This document shows, piece after piece, positions 7,395 through 16,251 of a DNA stretch of 33,157 nucleotides; position 1 is the stretch's first letter; the number at the start of each line of letters is the position of its first letter. The notes beneath the pieces are model-generated. The model was not told where the DNA came from, ran no database searches, and worked only from the letters and a program-made list of their open reading frames with translations. Source of the DNA: Prevotella sp. (GTDB lineage Bacteria; Bacteroidota; Bacteroidia; Bacteroidales; Bacteroidaceae). The stretch is from the NCBI GenBank assembly GCA_017443345.1, contig JAFSNR010000009.1, positions 1 through 33,157 on the forward strand. The letters are read 5' to 3'. The translations under genes and the position numbers were made by a program.

Positions 7395-7619
7395 ATGGCA
7401 GAAAAACAGTATTACCCAGAGAGTGAACTGGTACAAAAGCTCCAGACAGGAGAATACGGCTGGCTTCAGTTCGTGAACCACCACTCCAAGGAATGGAAAG
7501 ACGAGTATCTGGCCTATTGCAAGGCGAACAAGCTGGTTATGAACGATGAGTCGGCAGAGCGTTTCGTCAACCACAAGGGCGAGATGCTCGAAAAAGCTTT
7601 GGCAGAGGGAGACGTTTAA
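7395..7619 (+). CDS. Small protein of unknown function (74 aa)
   Basis: A 74-residue acidic, helical protein, 33 bases after the DUF4099 gene and 21 bases before the next gene, in the same direction. The N-terminus (YYPESELVQKLQTGEYGWLQ) and the central FVNHHSKEWKDEYLAYCKAN helix are its recognisable parts. No signal peptide or transmembrane segment. Small proteins of this kind are common between the larger genes of Bacteroidota conjugative elements. Function not assigned. Confidence 0.65.
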   Translation: MAEKQYYPESELVQKLQTGEYGWLQFVNHHSKEWKDEYLAYCKANKLVMNDESAERFVNHKGEMLEKALAEGDV

Positions 7620-7640
7620 CCATCAAAAGAAAGGAAAGGT

Positions 7641-9293
7641 ATGTCAATACGATCCAACGCACTACCCATGAGAGGCGACCTCTCGCCAGAGTTGCAGGAC
7701 ATCCTCCGCAGGAACGGTATGCAAGCGCATATCATCCGTGAGGGCGATGCCTACAAGCTGGCCGTACAAGGTCACGACTCCCCACTGCTCACCTACCCCG
7801 TCAACGCCCAGCAGATGCGGGCGATGACCGACTGGGGTACCAACTATGCCAACAAGAATGCCTACAACACCTTTGCGCAGCTTATCGGCAATGATTTTTA
7901 TGTTCCTCGTAACTTCGTCCATGCCCGCAATGCCAACGGACGTGTCGCCATGGGGCTTCACGGCTACCGCATCGGTGTCGGTGAGTATGGCCGTCTGCCA
8001 TGGGACAGACGGGGACTTCATCCCATGATGGACCCCTATCATGGCAGGTTTCTTGGCTGGATCCCTCGTCAACAGGAAGGCTTTCACATGCGTCGTGTGG
8101 GAGGCCGCCTATTTATGCAGGGTGCGCCGATGGTGGCCGACCGTCCCGACGGACGCATGAAGCCGGGTGAGTTGCAGAACGGTGGCTATGGCTTTTATTA
8201 CAAAGGACAGCAGACCACCTACCAGCCACCCAAGCAGGACGTGCTGGCTGACCTCCAGGCTGCCATCACGCCTGTAGAGGTTGCACCGAGAAAGACCGAC
8301 CCTGCCAAGCCTTACAAGGAACTTATCACCTCGAATGTCTATTTCACCGACGAGAAGTTCCGCGAATGCCTTGACAGCCACGGTATCGTGATAGACCCAG
8401 AGAAGAAGACCCTCACCATCCAATCGACGGCCACCAAGCAGGACTTCGTGTATGACCTGACGGATGAGGAACTGAAGAAGCTCACCAGCAACTCCACCAA
8501 GGAGGTGTCAGTACAGGCACGTCTCGACCTGCTGAACGAGGTCATCAAAGGCGACTTCAAGGACAAGATTACGATGGACATGCTCAATTCCAAGGAGCAG
8601 ATTGGCATCACGCTCAAACCCGAAGTGGAGGCAGAACTGACCAACCGACAGGCGCAGTTGCAGGAGCTGGTCAACCAGCTGCAACCCTTGGAGAGTGGAC
8701 AAGGATTAGTCAATGCCGAGCCTGAAGACCGCAGCGTAGCCCATGTCGATGGCAGCTATCTCTATGAACTCAACGAGGAAAAGGCATGGTATCGTGAGGG
8801 CAAGCATGGCCGTGAGGTGATGGTCGATGACATCAAGGTGGAACCCGTGCGCAATGCACAGGGCGAAATCGAAAAGGATGCCAAGGGCGAGGCGAAGTAC
8901 CGCATGACCGCTGTCATCAACGGTGAGAGCATCAGCCACGAGATTACGCAGAAGCAGTACAACAAGTTCATGGCCATCGACGACTACCACCGCATGAAAC
9001 TGTTCTCGCACATCTTCCATGAGGTCGATATGAAGAACGTCCCCGGTATGCACGGCAACCTCGGAGCCAAGATTGGCGGTGCGCTGTTGGCAGGTCTTGC
9101 CGTCACCCGTGAGTTCGGGCGTGGTTTCCACGACCACAGCGGCCCCGCCATCTTCATGGAGCATCACGGGCCTGACAGACCCCATGTTTATTTCAAGCCG
9201 GGAGTCGATTCGCCGCAGGAACTGGCGGCAAGGGCTTTCGATGCAGGACTAAACGCAGGGGAACACGGCGTGGGCATGGGTCACGGGAGGTAA
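7641..9293 (+). CDS. Large element protein of unknown function
   Basis: A 550-residue soluble protein preceded by a good ribosome binding region (AAGAAAGGAAAGG about four bases before the ATG). The first 170 residues are rich in Gly, Tyr, Arg and His (PRNFVHARNANGRVAMGLHG; DRRGLHPMMDPYHGRFLGW). A middle charged region has a predicted coiled coil around residues 290-350. The C-terminal half includes a repeated DDIKVEPVRN-like beta unit and a Gly/His-rich end (HDHSGPAIFMEHHGPDRPHV) finishing in GMGHGR. That ending closely matches the DUF4099 protein of the same operon. No family recognised with confidence; the position between DUF4099 and primase genes suggests a role in DNA processing or establishment. 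Confidence 0.7.
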   Translation: MSIRSNALPMRGDLSPELQDILRRNGMQAHIIREGDAYKLAVQGHDSPLLTYPVNAQQMRAMTDWGTNYANKNAYNTFAQLIGNDFYVPRNFVHARNANGRVAMGLHGYRIGVGEYGRLPWDRRGLHPMMDPYHGRFLGWIPRQQEGFHMRRVGGRLFMQGAPMVADRPDGRMKPGELQNGGYGFYYKGQQTTYQPPKQDVLADLQAAITPVEVAPRKTDPAKPYKELITSNVYFTDEKFRECLDSHGIVIDPEKKTLTIQSTATKQDFVYDLTDEELKKLTSNSTKEVSVQARLDLLNEVIKGDFKDKITMDMLNSKEQIGITLKPEVEAELTNRQAQLQELVNQLQPLESGQGLVNAEPEDRSVAHVDGSYLYELNEEKAWYREGKHGREVMVDDIKVEPVRNAQGEIEKDAKGEAKYRMTAVINGESISHEITQKQYNKFMAIDDYHRMKLFSHIFHEVDMKNVPGMHGNLGAKIGGALLAGLAVTREFGRGFHDHSGPAIFMEHHGPDRPHVYFKPGVDSPQELAARAFDAGLNAGEHGVGMGHGR

Positions 9294-9319
9294 AAGAGAA
9301 CAGCAATCAGGATAACACA

Positions 9320-10846
9320 ATGGCAAAGCTCACCTACGACGATTTCAAGAACCGACTCAGCATCCAGGACGTACTGCTCGATGCCGGTTACACACTGAAC
9401 CGACGTGACGGTCTGCGTTATCCGTCGTTTGTGCGCTTGGACAGCGAAGGCCGTCGCATACGTGGTGACAAGTTCATCGTCACGGGCAACGGTCTTTGCT
9501 GTTTCCAGCCTCCCGTCCAGAAGAACTACAATGTCATCAGCTTCATCAAGGAACATCCTGCGTTTTTCTCCGACTACACCCCCGGCATGGACAAGGACAG
9601 GCTCGTGAACCTTGTCTGCAACCGACTTCTCAACAATCCCATCGAGGACAGGGAAGCGAAAATCTTCCGTCCAGAGCGTGACCTGCCACCCTTCCGCATC
9701 GGCGACTACAGGATGCACCACTTCGAGGGCAGCGACCGAGAAACGCAGAAACCCTTCTATCCCTATTTCAAGCCGAGGGGCATCAACCTCAGTACCCAAT
9801 ATGCCTTCCACCACGATTTTGTGTTGGCAGAGCGCACCGCTTCCAATGGTCAGGTATATAGGAACCTCTCCTTTCCCATGACCATACCCGGCGGCGACGG
9901 GAAGATTGTCGGCTTGGAAGAAAGGGGAAGAAGGAAGCTCGACGGAACATCCTACAAGGGTATGGCCAGAGGCTCCAATGCAAGCGAGGGGCTGTGGCTT
10001 TCCAGTCCTGCGGACACGAAACTCGAAGATGCCAAGCGTGTCTTTGTCTTCGAGAGTGCCTACGATGCGATGGCGTTCTACCAGCTTCTGGCAGGAAAGG
10101 ATTCTGTTTTGGACTACAAGGAGCGGAAGGAACTGTCAGCAGGGGTGTTTGCCTCGACTGGCGGCAACCCGTCAGTCAAGCAGTTTGAGGGACTGGTCAA
10201 AACAGCCAAGCAAGCCACCTTCCACCTCGGTTTCGACATGGACGAGGCAGGACAGCAGTTCGCCGAGCAGTTCAAGTCTGTGGCTACTGCCCACGGCGTG
10301 GATGAGAAACGTGTCATCCGTGAAGAGATCTCACCGGGCTACAAAGACTTCAACGAGGAACTGCTTGGCAGCATTGCCATGAAGAACCATCCGTTGGCCA
10401 AGGACAACGTGCCGGATGCCTATCAGGATTACGTCGATTCATTCCGCAAGACAAGCAAGGACATTCCCACGGTCAAGGCCTTACTTCATCCCACAGACGA
10501 ACAGGTTGACCTCTTGCCGCAGGACACACGAAAGCTGTATGCCCGATACGATTCGCTCTATGAGGATGCGTATGAGATGCGCTCCTCACGGCTCGTTGCT
10601 CCCGACGACAAGGAATCAGCCATACAAGGTGCGATGGAGGCTCACAAGGACTTCAGGGAAAGCCTGTGCAAGGCACTCGCCATCAAGGAGGACATGGCGG
10701 CAATGGACATCGAGCCGGAGGACGATGGCAACGACAAGAAGATACAGCACGACGTGGACTACACCACCGGCATTGACGAACAGGGCAATGTGGAGATGGA
10801 AGTCGAGACATCGAACATGGAAGAACGGAGGCATTATCACCGATAG
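9320..10846 (+). CDS. Toprim-domain DNA primase-like protein (DUF3991/Toprim)
   Basis: A 508-residue protein of the DUF3991/Toprim group found in conjugative elements. The N-terminal region (LSIQDVLLDAGYTLNRRDGL, then CCFQPPVQKNYNVISFIKEH) resembles the primase zinc-finger region but lacks a full set of metal-binding cysteines. The Toprim core is clear: Glu245 in FVFESAYDA, the FASTGGNPS glycine turn, and Asp306-x-Asp308 in FDMDEAG, which bind catalytic metal. The C-terminus is helical and acidic and ends in RRHYHR. It probably makes primers on transferred single-stranded DNA, like the TraC-type primase of RP4 that is carried into recipients. It follows the 550-residue protein by 26 bases and is followed by the PH-domain gene two bases later. 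Confidence 0.85.
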   Translation: MAKLTYDDFKNRLSIQDVLLDAGYTLNRRDGLRYPSFVRLDSEGRRIRGDKFIVTGNGLCCFQPPVQKNYNVISFIKEHPAFFSDYTPGMDKDRLVNLVCNRLLNNPIEDREAKIFRPERDLPPFRIGDYRMHHFEGSDRETQKPFYPYFKPRGINLSTQYAFHHDFVLAERTASNGQVYRNLSFPMTIPGGDGKIVGLEERGRRKLDGTSYKGMARGSNASEGLWLSSPADTKLEDAKRVFVFESAYDAMAFYQLLAGKDSVLDYKERKELSAGVFASTGGNPSVKQFEGLVKTAKQATFHLGFDMDEAGQQFAEQFKSVATAHGVDEKRVIREEISPGYKDFNEELLGSIAMKNHPLAKDNVPDAYQDYVDSFRKTSKDIPTVKALLHPTDEQVDLLPQDTRKLYARYDSLYEDAYEMRSSRLVAPDDKESAIQGAMEAHKDFRESLCKALAIKEDMAAMDIEPEDDGNDKKIQHDVDYTTGIDEQGNVEMEVETSNMEERRHYHR

Positions 10847-10848
10847 AC

Positions 10849-11334
10849 ATGGAACAGACCATACACAGAATCATCACCTTGCGTCCCCACTGGGCACAGT
10901 ACATCATCAGTCAGGGATTTCTTTTCCTTGTCAGTCTGCTGCTGTTCCTTGTCGCCGGTCACGAGAGCATCACCTTCAAGGCACCGTTCCTGATTCTCGG
11001 CTCTGCCACCACACTGATGATGCTCTACGGCTGCTTGTATCTCAGTAAACTGCGCTTCATCATCTCAGCAGAGCAGCTCATCGTACAGCACGGCATCTTC
11101 CATAGAACCAGTGACTACATCGAACTGTACCGCATCGTCGATTTCAGCGAGAGCCGCGACCTCCTGGAGCAGTTCTTCGGCCTGAAGACCATCTGCATCT
11201 ACAGCGGCGACCGCACCAATCCCAAGCTCGACATCTACGGCGTTAGGGAGAAACTGGACGTTGTAGGCATTGTCAGAGAAAGAGTGGAATACAACAAACG
11301 AAGAAAAGGCATCTATGAAATCACCAACCGATAG
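10849..11334 (+). CDS. Membrane protein with bacterial PH-like domain (DUF304/bPH2)
   Basis: A 161-residue inner-membrane protein. Two hydrophobic helices span about residues 18-37 (IISQGFLFLVSLLLFLV) and 45-64 (APFLILGSATTLMMLYGCLY). A cytoplasmic bPH2 (DUF304) domain follows, with the usual pattern RFIISAEQLIVQHGIFHRTS, IELYRIVDFSESRDLLEQFF and GLKTICIYSGD. Members of this family sit at the membrane and are thought to bind lipids or proteins; in conjugative operons a place in the envelope complex is likely but inferred. It starts two bases after the primase stop codon and overlaps the next gene by 20 bases. Confidence 0.8.
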   Translation: MEQTIHRIITLRPHWAQYIISQGFLFLVSLLLFLVAGHESITFKAPFLILGSATTLMMLYGCLYLSKLRFIISAEQLIVQHGIFHRTSDYIELYRIVDFSESRDLLEQFFGLKTICIYSGDRTNPKLDIYGVREKLDVVGIVRERVEYNKRRKGIYEITNR

Positions 11335-12064
11335 CCCCATACCAGGCATGAATGACCGTTGGAACTTCGACCGCCGATGGCTGGCAGTTGCATTGTTAGC
11401 CTTCGCCATTCTGTGGATAGGCTTCGGAAGGTCGAACGCGCAGATTGTGTCGAGCAACCCCTTGGAATATGTCGCCCTTGCCGAGGGCAACGAACTCATC
11501 AACGGTCAAATAAAAAGCCAGATAGAAGACCAGCAGAAGACAGCCTTGCTACAGAACACCATCGCTGCCGAGTTCACCCAGATACACAAGTGGGAGAAGA
11601 AATACAACTCCTACCTGAAGACCGTCGATGGCTATGCCAGCACTTTGAAGGCCTGCACCTCACTCTATGATGACGGTGTGCGCATCTTCATCAACCTCTG
11701 CAACCTGCGCAAATCCATTGCCGACAATCCCCAGGGTGTGGTGGCCACCATGTCGATGAACAACCTGTATATCGAGACGGCCACGGAACTGGTAACCGTC
11801 TATACGACACTCAGGGATGCCATCGCCAAGGGCGGTTCGGAAAACATGCTCACGGGTGCCGAGCGCAGCAAGACCCTCTGGGCACTCAACGACCGCCTGG
11901 ATGCCTTCAACAAGAAACTTAACAGACTCTGCCTGTCCATCCGCTACTACACCATGACCGACGTGTGGAACAGCGTGACCGCCGGAATGCTCGACCGCAC
12001 CAACGGCGAGGTGGCGCATGAAGCGCACCGAAGATGGATCAGGTGTGCCAGGGCCGCTCATTGA
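11315..12064 (+). CDS. Exported/membrane-anchored helical protein, paralogue of next gene
   Basis: A 249-residue protein. I start it at the ATG at 11315, with GAAAAGG just upstream, inside the end of the PH-domain gene; an upstream TTG has no such support. A hydrophobic segment (WLAVALLAFAILWIGFG) near residue 25 is followed by SNAQ, consistent with a signal peptide or anchor placing the rest in the periplasm. The mature part is helical. Its C-terminal half aligns by eye with the following gene: KKLNRLCLSIRYYTMTDVWN against RKLRHLTKAVKYTSLADVWA. The pair resembles in size and layout the exported TraI/TrbJ-type helical proteins of type IV secretion systems, but this is weak structural analogy, not recognised homology. 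Confidence 0.7.
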   Translation: MKSPTDSPIPGMNDRWNFDRRWLAVALLAFAILWIGFGRSNAQIVSSNPLEYVALAEGNELINGQIKSQIEDQQKTALLQNTIAAEFTQIHKWEKKYNSYLKTVDGYASTLKACTSLYDDGVRIFINLCNLRKSIADNPQGVVATMSMNNLYIETATELVTVYTTLRDAIAKGGSENMLTGAERSKTLWALNDRLDAFNKKLNRLCLSIRYYTMTDVWNSVTAGMLDRTNGEVAHEAHRRWIRCARAAH

Positions 12065-12081
12065 AAAGAAAGGAATTGCTT

Positions 12082-12774
12082 ATGTGCCATAGACTACTGC
12101 TTATCATCACCATAACGCTTCTCCTCCCCTTCTTCGGAGGCGGCAACATACTTTTTGCGCAGGGCAACGACCCTGTGCTGGCCGGCATGATAGCCCTCTA
12201 TACCGACAAGGCGAAGAAGGAGCTGAAACAACAGGAGCAGATGATGCTGCTCGAAAGCACCGGCCATGTCTGGATTACGGAAGAGGTAAACGCCACCACC
12301 GACCTGCAACGGGAGTTCAACAAGTACCTTGATGACTTTCACGGCATCATCACCTATGCGGCGCAGATATACGGCTTCTACCATGAGATAGACCGCATGA
12401 TAGACAACCTCGGCAGTTTCAGCCACCAGCTCAGTGAGCATCCCACCAACGCCCTTGCCGTGGCACTGTCCTCCAATAGAAACAAGATATATCGTGAGAT
12501 TATCATGGGCAGCGTGGACATCGTGAACGACATCCGTCAGGTATGCCTCTCCGACACGAAGATGACGGAGAAGGAGCGCATGGAGGTGGTCTTTGGCATC
12601 CGTCCCAAGCTGAAGCTGATGAACAGGAAGCTCAGGCATCTGACAAAAGCTGTCAAATACACCTCGCTCGCCGACGTGTGGGCAGAGATAGACTATAACG
12701 CCAGGAGCGAAGCCGATAAGGCCAGCATCACCCGACAGTGCATGGAACGCTGGCGACGAAACGGCAGACGATAA
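12082..12774 (+). CDS. Exported helical protein, paralogue of previous gene
   Basis: A 230-residue protein started at the ATG at 12082, which gives a proper signal peptide (MCHRLLLIITITLLLPFF, cleavage probably after LFAQ around residue 27) and has AAAGGAA upstream. The mature protein is helical with a coiled-coil-like N-terminal part (KAKKELKQQEQMMLLES). The last 60 residues match the previous gene in order and spacing, indicating tandem duplication and divergence. It ends in RWRRNGRR, a strongly basic tail. It is probably a periplasmic or envelope component of the transfer apparatus; no named family is claimed. Confidence 0.7.
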   Translation: MCHRLLLIITITLLLPFFGGGNILFAQGNDPVLAGMIALYTDKAKKELKQQEQMMLLESTGHVWITEEVNATTDLQREFNKYLDDFHGIITYAAQIYGFYHEIDRMIDNLGSFSHQLSEHPTNALAVALSSNRNKIYREIIMGSVDIVNDIRQVCLSDTKMTEKERMEVVFGIRPKLKLMNRKLRHLTKAVKYTSLADVWAEIDYNARSEADKASITRQCMERWRRNGRR

Positions 12775-12797
12775 CGAATAACGAAAACGAAAAGAAT

Positions 12798-13526
12798 ATG
12801 GGTTGGGGATCATTACTCAAAGCAACATTCAGATACGGAGGACGCGCAGCCAAGGCTACCGCCACCTCCGTCGGCGGTGCCGTCATCCATCCGCAGCGCA
12901 CACTCAAAGGTCTCGGAACGGCAGCCAAGACAGCCACCGTGGGCGGTGCAGCCGCCTACGTGGGATGGGAAAAGCTGACCACGGACAAGAGCGTCGCCCG
13001 TATCGTCGGCGATGCCGTCGTAGGGTCGGACACCATTGACAGCGTGAGCGAGAAGGTCGATGGCGTGGCAAATACCGTCAGCGAACTGAAGGACTCCGTG
13101 GGCGGTGCGGTGGATAGCGTGAACAATGCGATGACCAGTGTCGATAGCAAATGGAGCGGCATGTCGAACTTCCTGCGGGGCATGTTCTCCGGCAACGGCG
13201 GCAACATGTTCGGCAACTTCTTCAGCAACCTCGGCCAGGGCAATGTGTCGGGTCTCAGTCTCGCCGGACTGGTGCTCTCTGCCTTTCTCATCTTCGGACG
13301 CTTCGGCTGGATGGGCAAGATTGCAGGTGCGGTATTGGGTATGATGATGATTGGCAACAATGCCAATATGAGTCAGGTACTGGGCGGCGGACAAAGAACG
13401 CCAAAAGCCAGCTCTGATGTATCAGGACAGAGACAGAATAAGGCACAGTCCGACCAGCCATCCGTGCAGGTGTCGCCTGTCCCTGTGGTTGAAGAACCGA
13501 GGGAACAGATACACCGAGGACGATAA
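12798..13526 (+). CDS. Glycine-rich membrane-associated protein
   Basis: A 242-residue protein started at the ATG at 12798 after AACGAAAACGAAAAG; an upstream start would overlap the previous gene. The first part is rich in Ala, Gly and Thr (KATATSVGGAVIHPQRTLKG), followed by an amphipathic, low-complexity helix region (VDSVSEKVDGVANTVSELK). Two or more hydrophobic segments lie at about residues 155-205 (LSLAGLVLSAFLIFGRFG; WMGKIAGAVLGMMMIG). The tail is Gln/Ser/Pro-rich and ends in IHRGR. The layout resembles the later 501-residue gene of the operon, whose C-terminal half also has Gly-rich hydrophobic segments. Membrane component of the transfer machinery is the likely role; no family recognised. 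Confidence 0.7.
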   Translation: MGWGSLLKATFRYGGRAAKATATSVGGAVIHPQRTLKGLGTAAKTATVGGAAAYVGWEKLTTDKSVARIVGDAVVGSDTIDSVSEKVDGVANTVSELKDSVGGAVDSVNNAMTSVDSKWSGMSNFLRGMFSGNGGNMFGNFFSNLGQGNVSGLSLAGLVLSAFLIFGRFGWMGKIAGAVLGMMMIGNNANMSQVLGGGQRTPKASSDVSGQRQNKAQSDQPSVQVSPVPVVEEPREQIHRGR

Positions 13527-13578
13527 ATAAAAACAATAAGCGATGAATATAAGTAACTGAACAACAAGTACAAAGATA

Positions 13579-14433
13579 ATGTCAATGAAATTCTCACATG
13601 AAATGATGCTCCAGTCCGACAGCGGCTACTGTATGCCGTTTGAGGAAAAGGACAAGGACGTGGAGATGTCACTCGGCTACGGCAAGCAACGGCATCCCAA
13701 GACAGGTGAGCCGTTCTTCCATCACGGAGTCGATTTCGCCGTCAGGCACTACCTCCTTGCTGCCGTCGCCACGGGCAAGGTTTCGGGCTTGGGCAACGAT
13801 GCCGTCCATGGTATCTATCAGGTCATCCGCTACGGCGACTACGAAGTGACCTATGCCCATCTGAGCAATGTTTTCGCCAACTACGGACAGGTGGTCAAGG
13901 CTGGTCAGGTGGTGGCGGTCAGTGCCGACATGCTCCATATCGGGGTGAAGTTCAAGGGAGAGGAATTGAATCCCTTGGAGTTCCTGACGATGATTTACGG
14001 CAACATCAAGGCACTGGAGCAGCAGGGGCAGGTCGGCGGCGTGCCGCACTTCGTCACCATCGACATGGACGTACACACCCGTTACGACAAGGACCAGAAG
14101 GAGATTGAGGAACTGATGATGCGCTTCTTCCCCGACTACATGAGCGACATGAGCAGCGGCATCTATACGCTGCCGGAGCACACGGAGTTGGCACTCCGCA
14201 ACATCTTCGCCATGTCGTCGATGAAGAACTATTTCTATGAAACCCTGCCGAGCATGGCCAACCCCTTGGGCATGGGCATGAGAAGCATCCCCATCGCCGA
14301 GAAGGTGCAGAACCTGCTCATTGCCGACTTCCTCAACTACTTAGCTTTGCGTCATCACGTGTTCCTGAGCACCATGTCGGCCCTCGAAAAAAAAAAGCTG
14401 AAGAACAAGCCGTCGCTACCAGCGGACTCATAG
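13579..14433 (+). CDS. M23-like protein, N-terminal frame of a split gene
   Basis: A 284-residue product in the zero frame. An M23/LytM-like fold occupies about residues 30-130: HHGVDF with His48 and Asp52, YAHLS with His94, and MLHIG with His120. The first His of the usual HxH is Met118, so metal ligands remain but one catalytic His is gone and the domain may bind peptidoglycan without cutting it. No signal peptide is present. The last 14 residues after an A10 run at 14387-14396 look unnatural (Lys/Pro/Ser and a stop). A -1 shift in the run opens a frame that continues to 14720, giving a product of about 380 residues. This is a true frameshift, programmed slippage or a sequencing error. Confidence 0.72.
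   Translation: MSMKFSHEMMLQSDSGYCMPFEEKDKDVEMSLGYGKQRHPKTGEPFFHHGVDFAVRHYLLAAVATGKVSGLGNDAVHGIYQVIRYGDYEVTYAHLSNVFANYGQVVKAGQVVAVSADMLHIGVKFKGEELNPLEFLTMIYGNIKALEQQGQVGGVPHFVTIDMDVHTRYDKDQKEIEELMMRFFPDYMSDMSSGIYTLPEHTELALRNIFAMSSMKNYFYETLPSMANPLGMGMRSIPIAEKVQNLLIADFLNYLALRHHVFLSTMSALEKKKLKNKPSLPADS
14387..14396 (+). other. A10 slippery run joining two frames
   Basis: Ten consecutive As at 14387-14396, preceded by CTCG and followed by GCTGAAG. Reading moves from the frame of 13579 to the frame of 14460-14720 by a -1 shift here. Runs of this length are known to promote transcriptional or ribosomal slippage and are also common sites of sequencing error. Confidence 0.6.
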
Positions 14434-14459
14434 ACCCGCTGGCCGAACTGGAGATTGAC

Positions 14460-14720
14460 GTGCAGAGCTTCGACATACCACGGCTCGTCAGCGTCTATCC
14501 CGACAAGAGCGGCATACGATGGTGGACAAAGGCGTGGTTCAACAACAGCGAGTCAGGGGAAGCAGCCATCGAGATTGACCGACAACTCGCCATTAAGTTC
14601 ATCAACGACAACATCGAGAAAGACGAATGGCTCGAAGAATACTTCCCGAAGCAGATGGAGGTCTATCACAACGCCATCGAGCAGACCAGAGAACAGATAC
14701 TTAACCAATTGAACATATAA
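14460..14720 (+). CDS. C-terminal frame of the split M23-like gene
   Basis: The frame is open from the A10 run (about 14388) to the stop at 14718-14720; the listed start is a GTG at 14460 with no convincing ribosome binding site. Read from the run, the peptide begins KKKAEEQAVATSGLIDPLAE and continues through IPRLVSVYPDKSGIRWWTKA to EQILNQLNI. It has the codon use of the operon and no stop, so it is very probably the natural C-terminal domain of the preceding gene rather than a separate protein. The domain is acidic and helical and not recognised. The next gene starts three bases after its stop. Confidence 0.6.
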   Translation: MQSFDIPRLVSVYPDKSGIRWWTKAWFNNSESGEAAIEIDRQLAIKFINDNIEKDEWLEEYFPKQMEVYHNAIEQTREQILNQLNI

Positions 14721-14723
14721 GCA

Positions 14724-16229
14724 ATGGCAGATACACCGAGCGACAGACTTTTCAAGACCAAGGTCTTGCCCATCATGGACAAGGTGATGAAAGACCTGCG
14801 CCACAAGCAATTGGAGGAGATAGGACGGCACACCACCAGCCTGCCCTATATCATGGCAGGTGCTGCCGGCCCCGACGGTGGCATGTCGGCACAGGCTGCC
14901 AGCCTGTTCTCCCTGCGTTATACGGGAGAATGGAACTCCAAGCACACAGAGGACTATATCCAGATGGTGAAGGACGAACTGAAGAAGCAGAAGATTACTG
15001 TCACGCCTGAGATAGAGAAGATGATGATTGATAAGATGGTCAAGGATGAGATTCCCAAGTCATCCATCGAGTATATCATGCGCAAGGCAGCGACCAACAC
15101 CATCTTCTATCTCCCCCATGCCATGAGCAAGTCGCCGTTGGAGAACCATATCTCCGAACAGGCAGAGAAACGCTATAATCCCTCTACGTTGGAGAAAGGC
15201 TCCGGCTATGTGTTGGGCGCGACTACAGACTTCCTGTCCATGGGTGGTGTTGGAGGCGGTTGGGCAAAAGGCATGAAGTTCGTGGGCGTAGACCTCGGAC
15301 TGAACGTGGCACTCGACAAGCTGACACCTACCTCCGACGGTCTTCCTGATTCCCAACTGGCAGCAGGACAGAAAGGAAAGAAGAACGACGATGAATATGT
15401 GCCGCTTATCATTGCGCCAGAGTACGTGGAGCAATACAAAGCCGACCAAGCCCGACTGAAAGCGGCAAAGGCTGAAGCTGACCAACAGGTACAGAGTACC
15501 CAAGGAACACCGTATCCTGCATCACAGCAGACGGAAGCACCTGTGGAAGAACCCAAGAACGATGTAGCATCTTCTGAAATGCCAGCTCCTACAGAGGTGA
15601 CACAGGCAGAAGTGGCCACACAGCCACAGCAGACGAATGAGAGCGGTTGGAACGGACTTCTCAGTTCCTTCGGTCTGAACGGCATCTCCGACATCGGCCA
15701 CAACCTCGGCTATGTGCTGGCCATGCTGCCCGACATGCTCGTAGGTATCTTTACGGGAAAGACAAAATCATTGGGCTTGAAAGACAACCTCATGCCGCTT
15801 GCCAGTATTGTTGCCGGCATGTTCGTCAAGAATCCTATTCTGAAGATGGTGCTCATCGGCATGGGCGGTCTCAACCTGCTGAACAAGGCAGGACACGAAG
15901 CCATCGACAGGCAAAGGGGAACTGCCGACCAGCAAGGCGTGAGGGGTACGGTACGCGGCAACTATGTCGTCTATCCCGATGAACAACTCAATGCCCGTAT
16001 CTCACAGCCACAGATAAAAGGCAACTGTTTGGTGGCCACCATCGACAGGGTACCCTGTACGATAGCCCTGCCCGACAAAGTGGTGGATGCCTACAACCAG
16101 GGCGCACTGCCCCTGAACACCCTCGCCAATGCCGTCCTTGCCAAGAACGACCAGATGCGGCAGATAGCGTCCGAACACTATGCCGCAGGAGAAAGACAGA
16201 CTCAGGAGCGTCCGCTCGCACAACGATAA
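14724..16229 (+). CDS. Large element protein with hydrophobic C-terminal region
   Basis: A 501-residue protein. The first 200 residues are soluble and helical ([40 protein letters not shown]), followed by a Gly-rich turn region ([20 protein letters not shown]). A Gln/Glu/Pro/Thr-rich linker spans about residues 240-305. The C-terminal third has hydrophobic segments ([40 protein letters not shown]) and then a small beta-rich domain ([20 protein letters not shown]). It ends in RPLAQR. The same order of Gly-rich then hydrophobic parts is seen in the gene at 12798. A membrane-linked component of transfer is likely. No named family recognised. Confidence 0.7.
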   Translation: MADTPSDRLFKTKVLPIMDKVMKDLRHKQLEEIGRHTTSLPYIMAGAAGPDGGMSAQAASLFSLRYTGEWNSKHTEDYIQMVKDELKKQKITVTPEIEKMMIDKMVKDEIPKSSIEYIMRKAATNTIFYLPHAMSKSPLENHISEQAEKRYNPSTLEKGSGYVLGATTDFLSMGGVGGGWAKGMKFVGVDLGLNVALDKLTPTSDGLPDSQLAAGQKGKKNDDEYVPLIIAPEYVEQYKADQARLKAAKAEADQQVQSTQGTPYPASQQTEAPVEEPKNDVASSEMPAPTEVTQAEVATQPQQTNESGWNGLLSSFGLNGISDIGHNLGYVLAMLPDMLVGIFTGKTKSLGLKDNLMPLASIVAGMFVKNPILKMVLIGMGGLNLLNKAGHEAIDRQRGTADQQGVRGTVRGNYVVYPDEQLNARISQPQIKGNCLVATIDRVPCTIALPDKVVDAYNQGALPLNTLANAVLAKNDQMRQIASEHYAAGERQTQERPLAQR

Positions 16230-16251
16230 CCATTATCAAATCGAAGATATT

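Noticed and set aside
12094-12813. Minus-strand open frame of 239 codons
   Set aside because: It lies opposite the exported paralogue with a clear signal peptide; no recognisable domain or start signal.
14455-14712. Ser/Thr/Arg-rich 85-codon frame overlapping the split gene's C-terminal part
   Set aside because: The frame starting from the A10 run has natural composition and ends just before the next gene; this one is its shadow.
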